From an uncultured Spirochaetota bacterium (GTDB taxonomy: Bacteria; Spirochaetota; Spirochaetia; Treponematales; Rectinemataceae), in assembly GCA_903821875.1 (NCBI GenBank), contig CAIJMU010000039.1:1-52839 (forward strand): a stretch of 52,839 nucleotides of DNA. Direction: 5' to 3'. The notes under the pieces are model-generated. The model was not told where the DNA came from, searched no databases, and saw only the letters and a program-made list of their open reading frames with translations. Shown one piece after another: positions 25,813-34,060 of the stretch. Position 1 is the stretch's first letter. The number at the start of each line of letters is the position of its first letter. The position numbers were made by a program, and so were the translations under genes.

Positions 25813-28422
25813 ATGAAGAAGAAAGGCTCGATACTGGCCAGGCTGGGCCTCGCCCTGCTCGTGCTTGCTGTGGTCCTCGTGCTAGGAGTCGTCGGCTACC
25901 TCAAGGTCTGGCTTCCGGGTCCCGAAGCCGCGAAGTCCTTCCCGAAGCTTGACGGCGAGTTCAAGGTCGCAGGCCTCCTCGCACCAGTGGAGGTAATCCG
26001 CGACAAGCTAGGGGTGCCGAGCATCTATGCGGCCAATCTCCACGATGTCTTCTTTGCCCAGGGCTATGTGCACGCGCAGGACCGCTTCTGGCAGATGGAC
26101 GCCTGGCGACACATAGGATCGGGAACCTTGTCGGAGATGTTCGGCAAGGCCCAGGTGAAAACCGACGCCTTTCTCCGCACGCTCGGATGGAGGCAGACTG
26201 CCCAGGCTGAATACGATTCCATGGGACCTGCGGGCCGGGAGATAGCGGAATCCTATGCTGCCGGGGTCAATGCCTACCTGGCCGGACGGAAGGGTTCGGA
26301 ACTCAGTCTCGAATATGCGGTCCTGGGCTTCCTGTCGCCCTCCTATAAGGTCGAGCCCTGGACGCCGGTCAACTCCTTTACCTGGGGCAAGGCCATGGCC
26401 TGGGACCTGGGCGGCAACATGGAAGACGAGATCGAGCGGGCCATCCTCCTTAAGACCCTGAGCGAAGCCCAGGTCGAGGAACTCTATCCCGACTATCCAG
26501 CAGACTATCCCGTCATAGTGCCGAAGATCGGGAATGCCGCAGTCCCACAGTCTGCCAAACGCTTATCCTCTGCCACTGGCCCCGCCGCTGTCAGCGCAAC
26601 TGGCTCTGCCAGAGCGATTGCCGGCCTTGATGTAGCCTCCCTCCAGGAGATCTCCGCCAACCTGAAGCGCCTCGAGGCGGCAATAGGGCCCAAGGGACCC
26701 GATATTGGCTCCAATTGTTGGGTAGTTTCCGGAAGCCTCACGGCGACAGGAAAGCCCATCCTCGCCAACGACATGCACCTGGGCATCCAGATGCCCTCGA
26801 TCTGGTACGAGAACGCCCTCCATGTCTCCGGAGGCAGCGATACACTCGATGTCACCGGCTTTTCCTTCCCCGGCGTTCCCGGCGTCATCACGGGGCACAA
26901 CGACCGCATTGCCTGGGGTTTTACCAATCTCGGCCCTGACGTGCAGGACCTCTTCATCGAAAGGGTCAACCCCGCCAATCCCGACCAGTACGAGGTAGAG
27001 GGAAAGTGGGTCGACTTCGAGAAGCGGAAGGAGACCATCAAGGTCGCCGGAGGAACCTCGGTCGAAACAACCGTGAGGATCTCCCGCCACGGTCCCATCG
27101 TCTCCGACAACTACGGCTCCCTCATGGACAGGGTAGTCGGCAAGGAGGCTCCCGCCTCGGCCCTCAGGGACCGGATAGGGGTCAGCCTGCCGGTACAGTA
27201 TGTCATGGCCCTGTCCTGGACCGCCCTCACCCCGAGCTCCCCCTTCGAGGCAGTGTGGAATTTCGATAAAGCGCGTAATTGGGATGAATTCCGCCAGGCT
27301 GCCCGGGGCTGGACGGTGCCTGCCCAGAACCTCGTCTACGCAGACGTCGACGGGAACATCGGCTACCAGACCCCAGGCCACATCCCCATCCGCAAGAAGG
27401 GCGACGGCACCCTGCCCGTGCCCGGCTGGTCGGGCGACTACGACTGGACGGGCTTTATTCCCTTCGAGTCCCTGCCCTGGGTCTTCAACCCTGAAAGCGG
27501 ATATATCGCTACCGCCAACAACCAGGCCAACTCCAGGGACTACCCCTACCTTCTGACCAAGGACTGGGACTACGGCCAAAGAGCCGCTCGCATAGTCGAT
27601 ATGATTACAAAGGCTCCGGGCAAGATCGACGCAGCCTATATCCAGGGCATGCACGGCGACGCCAAGAGCCTCAACGCCGAAGTCCTTGTGCCCCTCCTCA
27701 TGGGCCTGAAACTTGAATCGGCGCTTGCCTCTGTCCGCGACCGCTACCTCAAGGACTGGGACTACCAGGAGAAGATCGACTCCAGGCCGGCCGTACTCTT
27801 TGAGACCTTCTGGGTCCATCTCCTGTCGGATGCCTTCGACGACCAGCTGGCTACAGGGCGCCGCTCCGAGGGGGGATCGCGCTGGTACACCGTGGTGAGG
27901 AATCTGGTGCAGACCCAGGATAGTCTCTGGTGGGATGATACCACTACTAAGGATCGGGTGGAAAAGCGCGATGACATTCTGGCCCGGGCCTTTGGCGAGG
28001 CTGTCGCCTCCCTGTCCAGGGATTATGGCAAGGGCCTGGCGAAGCTCCCCGGCTGGGGCAGCCTCCACACGGCTACCTTCGCCAACCAGACCCTCGGCAA
28101 GTCTGGTGTCGGCCTGATCGAAGACCTCTTCAACCGCGGACCCTATCCCACAGGAGGCGGCAAGAGCCTCGTTAACGCCACCGGCTGGGTGGTGGGCAAG
28201 GGCTTCGCGGTGGACTGGCTCCCCTCCGAGCGCGAGATCATCGACCTGTCCAACCTCGACGCATCCTTGGTAATTCATACGACCGGGCAGTCGGGCCACG
28301 CCTTTAATAAGCACTATGACGACATGATCCCCTACTGGACCAAGGTGGAGTACTACCACCAGTGGTGGAAGAAGGAGTCGGTAGAGAAGGACGCCGAGGG
28401 GAGGCTGCTGCTGAAGCCCTGA
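25813..28422 (+). CDS. Penicillin acylase family amidohydrolase (Ntn hydrolase)
   Basis: An 869-residue exported or membrane-anchored amide hydrolase that should cleave itself into alpha and beta chains. An N-terminal hydrophobic segment (about 9-30, LARLGLALLVLAVVLVLGVVGYL) is followed by the alpha chain (VIRDKLGVPSIYA, FAQGYVHAQDRFWQMD) and a linker. The beta chain starts at Ser300 in DIGSNCWVVSG, the autocatalytic nucleophile. The downstream catalytic Asn region is YIATANNQ. I chose ATG 25813 because GAGAGGAG stands upstream and the signal/anchor starts there. It lies behind the liv terminator, so it may have its own promoter. Known members act on beta-lactams, acyl-homoserine lactones or N-acyl amino acids; the substrate here is unknown. 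Confidence 0.92.
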   Translation: MKKKGSILARLGLALLVLAVVLVLGVVGYLKVWLPGPEAAKSFPKLDGEFKVAGLLAPVEVIRDKLGVPSIYAANLHDVFFAQGYVHAQDRFWQMDAWRHIGSGTLSEMFGKAQVKTDAFLRTLGWRQTAQAEYDSMGPAGREIAESYAAGVNAYLAGRKGSELSLEYAVLGFLSPSYKVEPWTPVNSFTWGKAMAWDLGGNMEDEIERAILLKTLSEAQVEELYPDYPADYPVIVPKIGNAAVPQSAKRLSSATGPAAVSATGSARAIAGLDVASLQEISANLKRLEAAIGPKGPDIGSNCWVVSGSLTATGKPILANDMHLGIQMPSIWYENALHVSGGSDTLDVTGFSFPGVPGVITGHNDRIAWGFTNLGPDVQDLFIERVNPANPDQYEVEGKWVDFEKRKETIKVAGGTSVETTVRISRHGPIVSDNYGSLMDRVVGKEAPASALRDRIGVSLPVQYVMALSWTALTPSSPFEAVWNFDKARNWDEFRQAARGWTVPAQNLVYADVDGNIGYQTPGHIPIRKKGDGTLPVPGWSGDYDWTGFIPFESLPWVFNPESGYIATANNQANSRDYPYLLTKDWDYGQRAARIVDMITKAPGKIDAAYIQGMHGDAKSLNAEVLVPLLMGLKLESALASVRDRYLKDWDYQEKIDSRPAVLFETFWVHLLSDAFDDQLATGRRSEGGSRWYTVVRNLVQTQDSLWWDDTTTKDRVEKRDDILARAFGEAVASLSRDYGKGLAKLPGWGSLHTATFANQTLGKSGVGLIEDLFNRGPYPTGGGKSLVNATGWVVGKGFAVDWLPSEREIIDLSNLDASLVIHTTGQSGHAFNKHYDDMIPYWTKVEYYHQWWKKESVEKDAEGRLLLKP

Positions 28423-28461
28423 GGTCGTTGCGCCTCTCGGGTGTGGGCTATCAGGTATTCC

Positions 28462-28491
28462 GGGGGGAGACAGCAACCGGTGTCTCCCCCC
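28462..28491. terminator. Hairpin between convergent acylase and decarboxylase genes
   Basis: GGGGGGAGACA (28462-28472) pairs perfectly with TGTCTCCCCCC (28481-28491), loop eight bases. There is no T tract on either side, but its place between convergent genes fits a transcription barrier. A C9 run (28486-28494) forms its 3' arm. Confidence 0.55.
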
Positions 28492-28537
28492 CCCTATTCA
28501 GCGCAGCCCAGGCTGGAGTCTCCGACCCTGCTCGCAG

Positions 28538-28690
28538 CTAGCCTTTTTTCCCGATCTTCTCTGCTGTCCAGATGATAAGGAAGAAGAGGCCGAGGGTGGT
28601 GAAGACACCGATGAGGCCGCCGGCGGTGACGGCGAGGGCCTGCAGGGTTGTCGATCCGGAATCCCTGAGCGTTGCGATTATGGCGTCCAT
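28538..28690 (-). CDS. Small single-span membrane protein, likely gamma-type subunit of the sodium pump
   Basis: A 50-residue protein. A hydrophilic start (MDAIIATLRDSGSTTLQALA) leads into one transmembrane helix (TAGGLIGVFTTLGLFFLIIWTA) and a short basic tail (EKIGKKG). It begins 10 bases after the oadB stop with GAGGAG as ribosome site; the stop codon of oadB lies inside that site. Size, topology and position match OadG/MmdD-type gamma subunits, which hold beta to the biotin carrier. The Pro-rich tail of longer gamma subunits is absent. Function is inferred from context. Confidence 0.72.
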   Translation of the reverse strand: MDAIIATLRDSGSTTLQALAVTAGGLIGVFTTLGLFFLIIWTAEKIGKKG

Positions 28691-28700
28691 TGCATTCTCC

Positions 28701-29843
28701 TCACTTCACGAACAGGGGGACGAAGGCGAGTATCATGCCGCCTGCGATGACCGAGCCGATCTGGCCCGAGACGTTAGAACCAATTGCGTGCATCAGGATT
28801 ATGTTGCCCTTTTCTTCCTCGTTGGCCATCTTCTGCACGATGCGTCCCGACATGGGGAAGGCGGAGATCCCACAGGCACCGATCATCGGGTTGACCTTGC
28901 GGTCCTTCGGGAGGAAGAGATTGACGGCCTTGGCGAACATGACTCCGCCGGCGGTGTCGAACACGAAGGCGACCAGCCCGAGGCCCATGATCATGAGGGT
29001 CTTCCAGGTGAGGAAGGCAGTAGCAGTCATGCTCGATCCGATGGTGATGCCCAAGAGGAGGGTGACGAGGTAGGCGAGCTCGTTCTGGGCGGTCTGGGAA
29101 AGCCTTTCGAGGACGCCCGATTCGCGGATGAGGTTGCCGAACATCAGGGAGCCGATGAGGGGCACGGAGATCGGCGCGATGATGCCGGAAACCATCGTCA
29201 CAACTATGGGGAACATCACCTTTAGCCACCTGGGGCTGTTGGACTCGTGGTAGACCATGTGGATGCGCCGTTCCTTGGCGGTCGTCAGCGCCCTGATGAC
29301 CGGAGGCTGGATGAGGGGCACCAGGGACATGTAGGAGTAGGCCGCCACGGAAATCGGTCCGAGGAGGCCGGGGGCAAAGATGCTCGACACGAAAATGCTC
29401 GTCGGGCCGTCAGCGGCGCCGATGATGCCGATGCTCGCCGCCTCCTTCAGGCTGAAGCCAAGCCAGGTGGCCACGATCATGGTCGCGAAGATGCCGAACT
29501 GGGCGGCGGCTCCGAAGAAGATCATGAAGGGGTTCTTGAAGAGGGGGCCGAAGTCGATCATGGCACCGACTGCGACGAAGATGAGGAGGGGGAAGAGCTC
29601 TGTCTTGATGCCCATTTCGTAGAGCACGGCGAGGAAGCCGGGTTCGGTGACTGTCGATCCCGCCGCGGGTATGCCCGCAATCGAGAGCGGCAGGTTGACG
29701 AGTATGGCCCCGAAGCCGATCGGCAGGAGGAGCATGGGCTCGTATTCCTTGTTGATCGCGAGCCAGATGAGGGCTGCCCCGACGGCATACATGACACCCA
29801 TCTGCCAGGTGAGGGAGGTAAAACCTATGAACAGTTGCTCCAT
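28701..29843 (-). CDS. oadB: Sodium-pumping decarboxylase, beta subunit
   Basis: Integral membrane subunit that couples decarboxylation of a biotin-bound carboxyl group to sodium export. In its 380 residues, about nine or more hydrophobic segments surround the conserved GIIGAADGPTSIFVSSIFAP, which carries the aspartate essential in known beta subunits, and SGRIVQKMANEEEKGNIIL near the C-terminus. I chose ATG 29843 because GGAG stands five bases before it; the frame continues upstream without homology, antisense to mnmA. The gamma-like gene follows. No alpha (carboxyltransferase) or biotin carrier gene is in the window, so the substrate (oxaloacetate, methylmalonyl-CoA or glutaconyl-CoA) cannot be told. 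Confidence 0.93.
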   Translation of the reverse strand: MEQLFIGFTSLTWQMGVMYAVGAALIWLAINKEYEPMLLLPIGFGAILVNLPLSIAGIPAAGSTVTEPGFLAVLYEMGIKTELFPLLIFVAVGAMIDFGPLFKNPFMIFFGAAAQFGIFATMIVATWLGFSLKEAASIGIIGAADGPTSIFVSSIFAPGLLGPISVAAYSYMSLVPLIQPPVIRALTTAKERRIHMVYHESNSPRWLKVMFPIVVTMVSGIIAPISVPLIGSLMFGNLIRESGVLERLSQTAQNELAYLVTLLLGITIGSSMTATAFLTWKTLMIMGLGLVAFVFDTAGGVMFAKAVNLFLPKDRKVNPMIGACGISAFPMSGRIVQKMANEEEKGNIILMHAIGSNVSGQIGSVIAGGMILAFVPLFVK

Positions 29844-29930
29844 GGGATCTCCAATAAGGATATTCTTATCGACTTTATCTTGAGCCAAGGAATCTGGCAA
29901 GTCAGTGTCCTTCCTACAGGGGGCTCCCCC

Positions 29931-29960
29931 ATGACCCCTGCGGCACAGCCATGCTAGTTT
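29931..29960 (+). promoter_or_regulatory. Possible promoter for leaderless mnmA mRNA
   Basis: ATGACC (29931-29936), an 18-base spacer and TAGTTT (29955-29960) lie exactly six bases before the mnmA ATG. No Shine-Dalgarno site is present. The hexamers are only moderate matches. Confidence 0.35.
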
Positions 29961-29966
29961 TAGTCT

Positions 29967-31112
29967 ATGGACAGGAAACTCCGTATCGCGGTTGGGCTCT
30001 CCGGCGGGGTGGATTCTGCCGTTGCGGCCGCCCTTCTGGCAAGGGAAGGCCACCAGGTCATCGGAATCACGATGAAGATCTGGAAACCTGGCATCGCACT
30101 TGCCGAAGGCGGGAGGCAGGGCTGCTATGGTCCCGATGAAGCCGAGGACATTGCAGCCTGTGAGACCCTCGCCCGCGACCTTGGCATCCCCTACCAGGTC
30201 ATCGACCTGGCCGACGAGTATGAGACCCTCGTCCTCGATTATTTCCGCCGCGAATACCGCCTGGGTCGGACACCTAACCCCTGCATCGTCTGCAATCGCG
30301 AGCTGAAGTTCGGCTTTCTCCTCGAGCGCGCCCGTGCCTCGGGTCTTGACTTCGATGTTTTCGCCACAGGTCACTACGCCCGCATCGTAGAAAAAAACGG
30401 TGTCAACTTCCTTGCCCGAGCCAGGTCGGAGGCCAAGGACCAGAGCTACTTCCTCCACGCCCTCGATTCGGTGCTTCTCGGCTCTACGCGTTTTCCTCTT
30501 GGCGAGCTGACCAAGGACGAGGTCCGGACAGCAGCACGCCAACTCGGACTCGAAGCCGCCGACAAGGCGGAAAGCCAGGATTTTGTCTCGGGTGGAGACT
30601 ATCGGCCGCTTTTTGCCGATCGCCCTCCGGAGCCAGGCGATTTTGTCGATGCCGAGGGGCGTGTCCTCGGCCGTCATGAAGGCCTTCCCTTCTATACTGT
30701 CGGTCAGCGGCGCGGCCTCGGCATCTCTACAGGGCCACAGCCCCTCTATGTGCTCAGGCTCGATGCCGGGACAAACAGGATTGTCCTGGGCCACGGAGAG
30801 GGGCTCTTCGCCGAGGGACTCCGTGCAGCTTCCTTTCGCTTCCAGGATCCACGGATGGCAGGCCGGAGCCTTCGCGCCCTGGCCAAGGTCCGGCAGGCCC
30901 ACAGGCCTGCGCCTTGCACGGTAGAGCCAGGCTCCGTTGGGCAGGCTGACATTCGCTTTGACAGCCCAGAACGCGCCATAGCCCCTGGGCAATCCATTGT
31001 CCTGTATGATGAAACAGGGCTTGTGCTTGGAGGCGGAACGATCGAGGGCGTACTCGATCCCCTGTCTGGGCCTGTCGCTGCAGCTACCCAGAATGCGGGA
31101 GAACACACCTGA
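29967..31112 (+). CDS. mnmA: tRNA-specific 2-thiouridylase
   Basis: Puts the sulfur on uridine 34 of Lys, Glu and Gln tRNAs using ATP. Its 381 residues comprise the N-type ATP pyrophosphatase P-loop GLSGGVDSAVAA (about 9-20), TPNPCIVCNRELKFG with Cys106 and Cys109, ATGHYARI, the C-terminal GQRRGLGIS and a PUA-like beta domain. The region that normally carries the last conserved cysteine (GICFI or EICFI type) reads AESQDFVSGGDY with no Cys at about residues 205-207. Chemistry may thus use the CxxC pair or a different cluster arrangement. No ribosome site precedes the ATG. The stop overlaps the probable start of the next gene as CTGA. Confidence 0.93.
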   Translation: MDRKLRIAVGLSGGVDSAVAAALLAREGHQVIGITMKIWKPGIALAEGGRQGCYGPDEAEDIAACETLARDLGIPYQVIDLADEYETLVLDYFRREYRLGRTPNPCIVCNRELKFGFLLERARASGLDFDVFATGHYARIVEKNGVNFLARARSEAKDQSYFLHALDSVLLGSTRFPLGELTKDEVRTAARQLGLEAADKAESQDFVSGGDYRPLFADRPPEPGDFVDAEGRVLGRHEGLPFYTVGQRRGLGISTGPQPLYVLRLDAGTNRIVLGHGEGLFAEGLRAASFRFQDPRMAGRSLRALAKVRQAHRPAPCTVEPGSVGQADIRFDSPERAIAPGQSIVLYDETGLVLGGGTIEGVLDPLSGPVAAATQNAGEHT

Positions 31113-32110
31113 AGCTATCGAAGCCTTGGCACCGTCTAGCCCGGGGAATCGGTCCAGCCCTGGCCCTCCTCCTTCTGGTCGCGGCCCTGCTGTTCTGGCC
31201 ACGACCTGAGGTCCTTGTGGCCTTCGATCCTGCGTTTGTTGCCATCCGCCCCGACCTTGTGGAGGCCCTGAAAGCGCCGACCCTCTTCGGAAACCGCTTT
31301 GTCTGGCTGAAGCTGCCCATGGAAAATGCCCCGTCGAAGGTTTTGGAGTCCCTCGGCACGCGAAAGCGGCAGCCGGACGCCATCGTCGCCAGCCCTCTTG
31401 TGGCCCGGGGTCTGGTCGAAGGCGCAGCCCGGAACGGCGCCCGTCCTCCCGGGCCGCTGGTGGCCCTTGAATGGAAGGCCCAGGCAAGCGCTTCGGGGGG
31501 GGTAGCGCTTACGATCAGCTCCGATCCGCTGCCTGCCTACCGGCTGGTAGGGCAGCTTTTCGGCGGGCTTCTGGATGACTACCGAAGGGGATCAACCTGG
31601 AGCGGCTCGCCAGCGCCGGCAGCCACTGCCGCCCTCGTCTTTCTGTCGGGGCCCTCCCGTCCACAGGAAGCCCTCGAGGCTTTCACCGCAGGTTTCTCCT
31701 CAGCCACCAGCTTCCCGCCCGCCGTCGAGGTCGTCGGGGACGAGGAGTTCGGTTCGGGATCGCCCAACGTCATCCGCCGCCTCCTTGCGGGGGACCTCAA
31801 GGCCATCCTTCTTGCGACTGGCCCCTCGACTTCCGAGGGGCTCCTCCTCCTCAAGGAACCTGGCAAGGTCATCGGCTTCGCCTCGTATCAGGTCAAGGCA
31901 GCGGCGGCTACCTGGCCCGCAGCCTCCTTTGTCATCCATCCCGATGATGCTGCCATTGCGGCCGCGCTGCGCCGCCCGATCAAAGCCGGGGGTCAGGTGC
32001 TGCTCGAGATACCGTGGCGGCTCGACCTCCTCCCGGGAGCTGACTCCCTGGCGTCCCGGGCACTGGATCTGGGCCAAAGACTCTTTGAACTTGAAAAACG
32101 ACAACAATAA
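31109..32110 (+). CDS. Membrane-anchored exported protein, function unknown
   Basis: I do not recognise this protein. From a possible CTG start at 31109, overlapping the mnmA stop, it would have 333 residues. A strongly hydrophobic helix (about residues 14-30, GPALALLLLVAALLFW) precedes a long soluble domain. The next candidate start, GTG 31217, would leave that helix untranslated, so I prefer the longer form although CTG starts are rare. The domain alternates strands and helices (FVWLKLPMENAPSKVLESL, PDAIVASPLVARGLVE, VIGFASYQVKAA), somewhat like a periplasmic-binding-protein fold. Pro, Ala and Gly are abundant. A G8 run (31495-31502) lies in the frame. The flaA promoter follows it. Confidence 0.6.
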   Translation: MKLSKPWHRLARGIGPALALLLLVAALLFWPRPEVLVAFDPAFVAIRPDLVEALKAPTLFGNRFVWLKLPMENAPSKVLESLGTRKRQPDAIVASPLVARGLVEGAARNGARPPGPLVALEWKAQASASGGVALTISSDPLPAYRLVGQLFGGLLDDYRRGSTWSGSPAPAATAALVFLSGPSRPQEALEAFTAGFSSATSFPPAVEVVGDEEFGSGSPNVIRRLLAGDLKAILLATGPSTSEGLLLLKEPGKVIGFASYQVKAAAATWPAASFVIHPDDAAIAAALRRPIKAGGQVLLEIPWRLDLLPGADSLASRALDLGQRLFELEKRQQ

Positions 32111-32154
32111 CTAAAAAGAGGTCGGTTAGCAGGCTCCGGAAGGGGCATTTCCAT

Positions 32155-32183
32155 TTGACAAGGCATAATGGTAAAAATATACT
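32155..32183 (+). promoter_or_regulatory. Strong sigma-70-type promoter of the flaA pair
   Basis: Perfect TTGACA (32155-32160), a 17-base spacer and TATACT (32178-32183), in an AT-rich stretch that contrasts with the GC-rich surroundings. It fits an abundant structural protein and does not look like a sigma-28 flagellar promoter. Confidence 0.85.
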
Positions 32184-32191
32184 TCATGCGG

Positions 32192-32212
32192 ACCGTCGGA
32201 CATGCCGACGGT
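32192..32212 (+). promoter_or_regulatory. 5' hairpin of the flaA mRNA
   Basis: ACCGTCGG / CCGACGGT, a perfect 8-bp stem with a five-base loop, starts at the predicted mRNA 5' end and stops seven bases before AAAGGAG. It may protect the mRNA 5' end from decay. Confidence 0.6.
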
Positions 32213-32233
32213 TCAGGTAAAGGAGCTTCACGG

Positions 32234-33043
32234 ATGAAACAGAACTTTGCCCGAACGCTGTCCTGCATGATACTCGTCATGTCGTTCGTTGGCGTGGTGC
32301 CGCTTTTCGCTGATGAGAATACGGTCAACCTGGAATCGGCAATTGTCCAGGATTTTTCGAAACCCGAGGCGCAGAACTGGTTCGTATTGGGTTCCAAGTT
32401 CAGCACGAAGCCTTCCGGGGAGGCTCCCTTCCCCAGGCTGAGCTGGGCCAACGCCTGGCCCCAGGCGGGCAAGACGGTCTATGGTTCCACGAGTGAGAAA
32501 GACATCCGCGCCCTTGGTGTCGCGATGCTTTTCGACCGCAAGGAATTCAACTGGGTAGATGTCGTTCCCGGCATCAAGACCGGAGGAGATGGAGCCACAG
32601 CCACCTGGAAGCCGATCGAATTGCCTCTTCCAGGCCGGATCAAGGCTGTCGATATCTGGGTGTGGTCGGGCAACTTTGACTACTATCTTGAAGGCTACTT
32701 CCGCGACTACAAGGGGATAGTCCATGTACTCAACATGGGCAACCTCTCCTACAAGGGCTGGAAGAATCTCCGGGTGGCCATGCCCGATTCCGTTCCCCAG
32801 TCCCGCAAGTATCTTCCAAACCTTGAACAGCTCAAGCTGGTGAAGTTCCGCATCTGGACCCGGCCGAACGAAGCGGTTGTCTCGACGCAGAATGCCGAGG
32901 CCTCGGCGCTTGATCGCTCGGTCAAGTTCTACTTCAGCAATATCAAGGTACTCACCGACACCTTCGAGTCCATCTACGACGGTGAAAACCTGTCCTCGCC
33001 CAGCCTGATCCAGGATACCTGGAATCAGGGTGCGAAAAAGTAA
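32234..33043 (+). CDS. flaA: Flagellar filament outer-layer (sheath) protein FlaA
   Basis: Forms the sheath of spirochaete periplasmic flagella. It has 269 residues with a signal peptide (MKQNFARTLSCMILVMSFVGVVPLFADE). Family landmarks include an early acidic segment with NWFVLGSKFSTKPS, the LPLPGRIKAVDIWVWSGNFDYYLEGYFRDYKG stretch broken by short turns, SYKGWKNLRVAMP and LKLVKFRIWTRPN, then a C-terminal YFSNIKVLTDTFESIYDG. ATG 32234 follows AAAGGAG at good spacing; an earlier in-frame start would put charged residues before the signal. The second flaA gene follows after 12 bases, as in treponemes that carry a paralogous pair. Confidence 0.92.
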   Translation: MKQNFARTLSCMILVMSFVGVVPLFADENTVNLESAIVQDFSKPEAQNWFVLGSKFSTKPSGEAPFPRLSWANAWPQAGKTVYGSTSEKDIRALGVAMLFDRKEFNWVDVVPGIKTGGDGATATWKPIELPLPGRIKAVDIWVWSGNFDYYLEGYFRDYKGIVHVLNMGNLSYKGWKNLRVAMPDSVPQSRKYLPNLEQLKLVKFRIWTRPNEAVVSTQNAEASALDRSVKFYFSNIKVLTDTFESIYDGENLSSPSLIQDTWNQGAKK

Positions 33044-33055
33044 GGGAGAGCCGGC

Positions 33056-33802
33056 ATGAAACACGCGAACATCATTCGATTCGCCGCGGCGGTTCTCGCC
33101 TCGGCCCTTGTCCTCCCTGCGATGGCCCAGGACGTTGGCACACCGAACGCCGGCACCATCGGCGTGGATACCGCCCAGCAGAAGCTCAAGGAAGTTTCCG
33201 TTGAAAAATTCGAGGACGCCGGTTTCTGGATGCCTTCGATGTCGACGGACGAGGGCTATATCACAGGGCGGCTTTTTGCCGGGTCGCCCACTGGCAAGGC
33301 GGAAGACCCCCTCGTCGGCCAGCCTATAACCATCGATCCCAAGGCCTCAGATACCCAGGTGCTCGGCATCCGGGTTGATTTTCTCCGTCGCGGCTACAAC
33401 TCCTTCGAGGTTCGCGCCAAGAAGCCGATCCCTGTCGAGGGCATCACCAAGACGCTTTCGGTTTGGGTGGCTGGCAGGAATTATAACCATGGGCTGAAGA
33501 TCTTGATCGTTGACGCATTCGGCCGCGAATTCGAACTTCCCCTCGGTACGCTCAACTTCCAGGGCTGGAAGAAGTTGTCGGTCGCTGTACCACCCCAGGG
33601 CTCTGACGGAGTCACCGGAATTGTCCAGCGGAACTACCACTACAACAATCTGATGGGCATCAAGGTGGTGGGATTCAAGGTTGATTGCGATCCGATAGAA
33701 TCCTTTGGTGTCTACTATGTCTATCTTGACGATCTCAGGGCCATAACCGACCTTTTTGCGGAGGAAAGCCGCGACTCGGACGATATGGTCGACGCTTGGT
33801 GA
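33056..33802 (+). CDS. flaA: Flagellar filament outer-layer (sheath) protein, second FlaA paralogue
   Basis: A 248-residue exported paralogue of the preceding gene. The signal peptide MKHANIIRFAAAVLASALVLPAMAQD gives clean AMA-Q cleavage. Shared landmarks include RVDFLRRGYNSFEVRAKKPIPVEG, TLSVWVAGRNYNHGLKILIVDAFG, LNFQGWKKLSVAVPP and the C-terminal YYVYLDDLRAITDLFAE. GGGAGAG lies six bases before the ATG. It shares the strong promoter of the first flaA and ends at the hairpin at 33836. The two proteins probably co-assemble around the FlaB core; their division of labour cannot be read from sequence. Confidence 0.92.
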   Translation: MKHANIIRFAAAVLASALVLPAMAQDVGTPNAGTIGVDTAQQKLKEVSVEKFEDAGFWMPSMSTDEGYITGRLFAGSPTGKAEDPLVGQPITIDPKASDTQVLGIRVDFLRRGYNSFEVRAKKPIPVEGITKTLSVWVAGRNYNHGLKILIVDAFGREFELPLGTLNFQGWKKLSVAVPPQGSDGVTGIVQRNYHYNNLMGIKVVGFKVDCDPIESFGVYYVYLDDLRAITDLFAEESRDSDDMVDAW

Positions 33803-33835
33803 GACAGTTCTTCTAAGGTTAGTGTCCTTTGCCAG

Positions 33836-33860
33836 GGACCCTCCTCCGGGAGGGTCCTTT
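33836..33860 (+). terminator. Terminator of the flaA operon
   Basis: GGACCCTCC / GGAGGGTCC, a perfect 9-bp stem with loop TCCG, followed by TTTGCTTT. Confidence 0.8.
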
Positions 33861-33953
33861 GCTTTGTGCGCCCGGCAGGGCCTAGCTATCCCAGGGCGCG
33901 GTGGGGAGGGAGGAATCGGGAGCATAAAACGCAGGTACCTGTCGATGATGGCT

Positions 33954-33981
33954 TTGACTGTAACGTAAGTTACAGTATCTT
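33954..33981 (+). promoter_or_regulatory. Promoter with palindromic operator upstream of the DOMON-like gene
   Basis: TTGACT (33954-33959), a 16-base spacer and TATCTT (33976-33981). A perfect inverted repeat ACTGTAAC-GTAA-GTTACAGT (33957-33976) fills the space from the -35 to the -10 box. A bound regulator would block polymerase, so repression is likely. The predicted leader is about 70 bases. Confidence 0.7.
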
Positions 33982-34060
33982 CTCCCTATCATAGAGCATT
34001 TACGCGGGGTTCGGGGAATCAGATTCCCGACCCTGACCGCAAAATGAAGGGAGCATGTGC

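Noticed and set aside
28572-29225. Open frames opposite oadB and its gamma-like gene
   Set aside because: They cover conserved oadB motifs on the other strand and are His/Asp/Gly-rich shadows.
29844-31487. N-terminal extension of oadB by 548 codons
   Set aside because: The extra part is antisense to mnmA and its downstream gene; a proper ribosome site and start exist at 29843.
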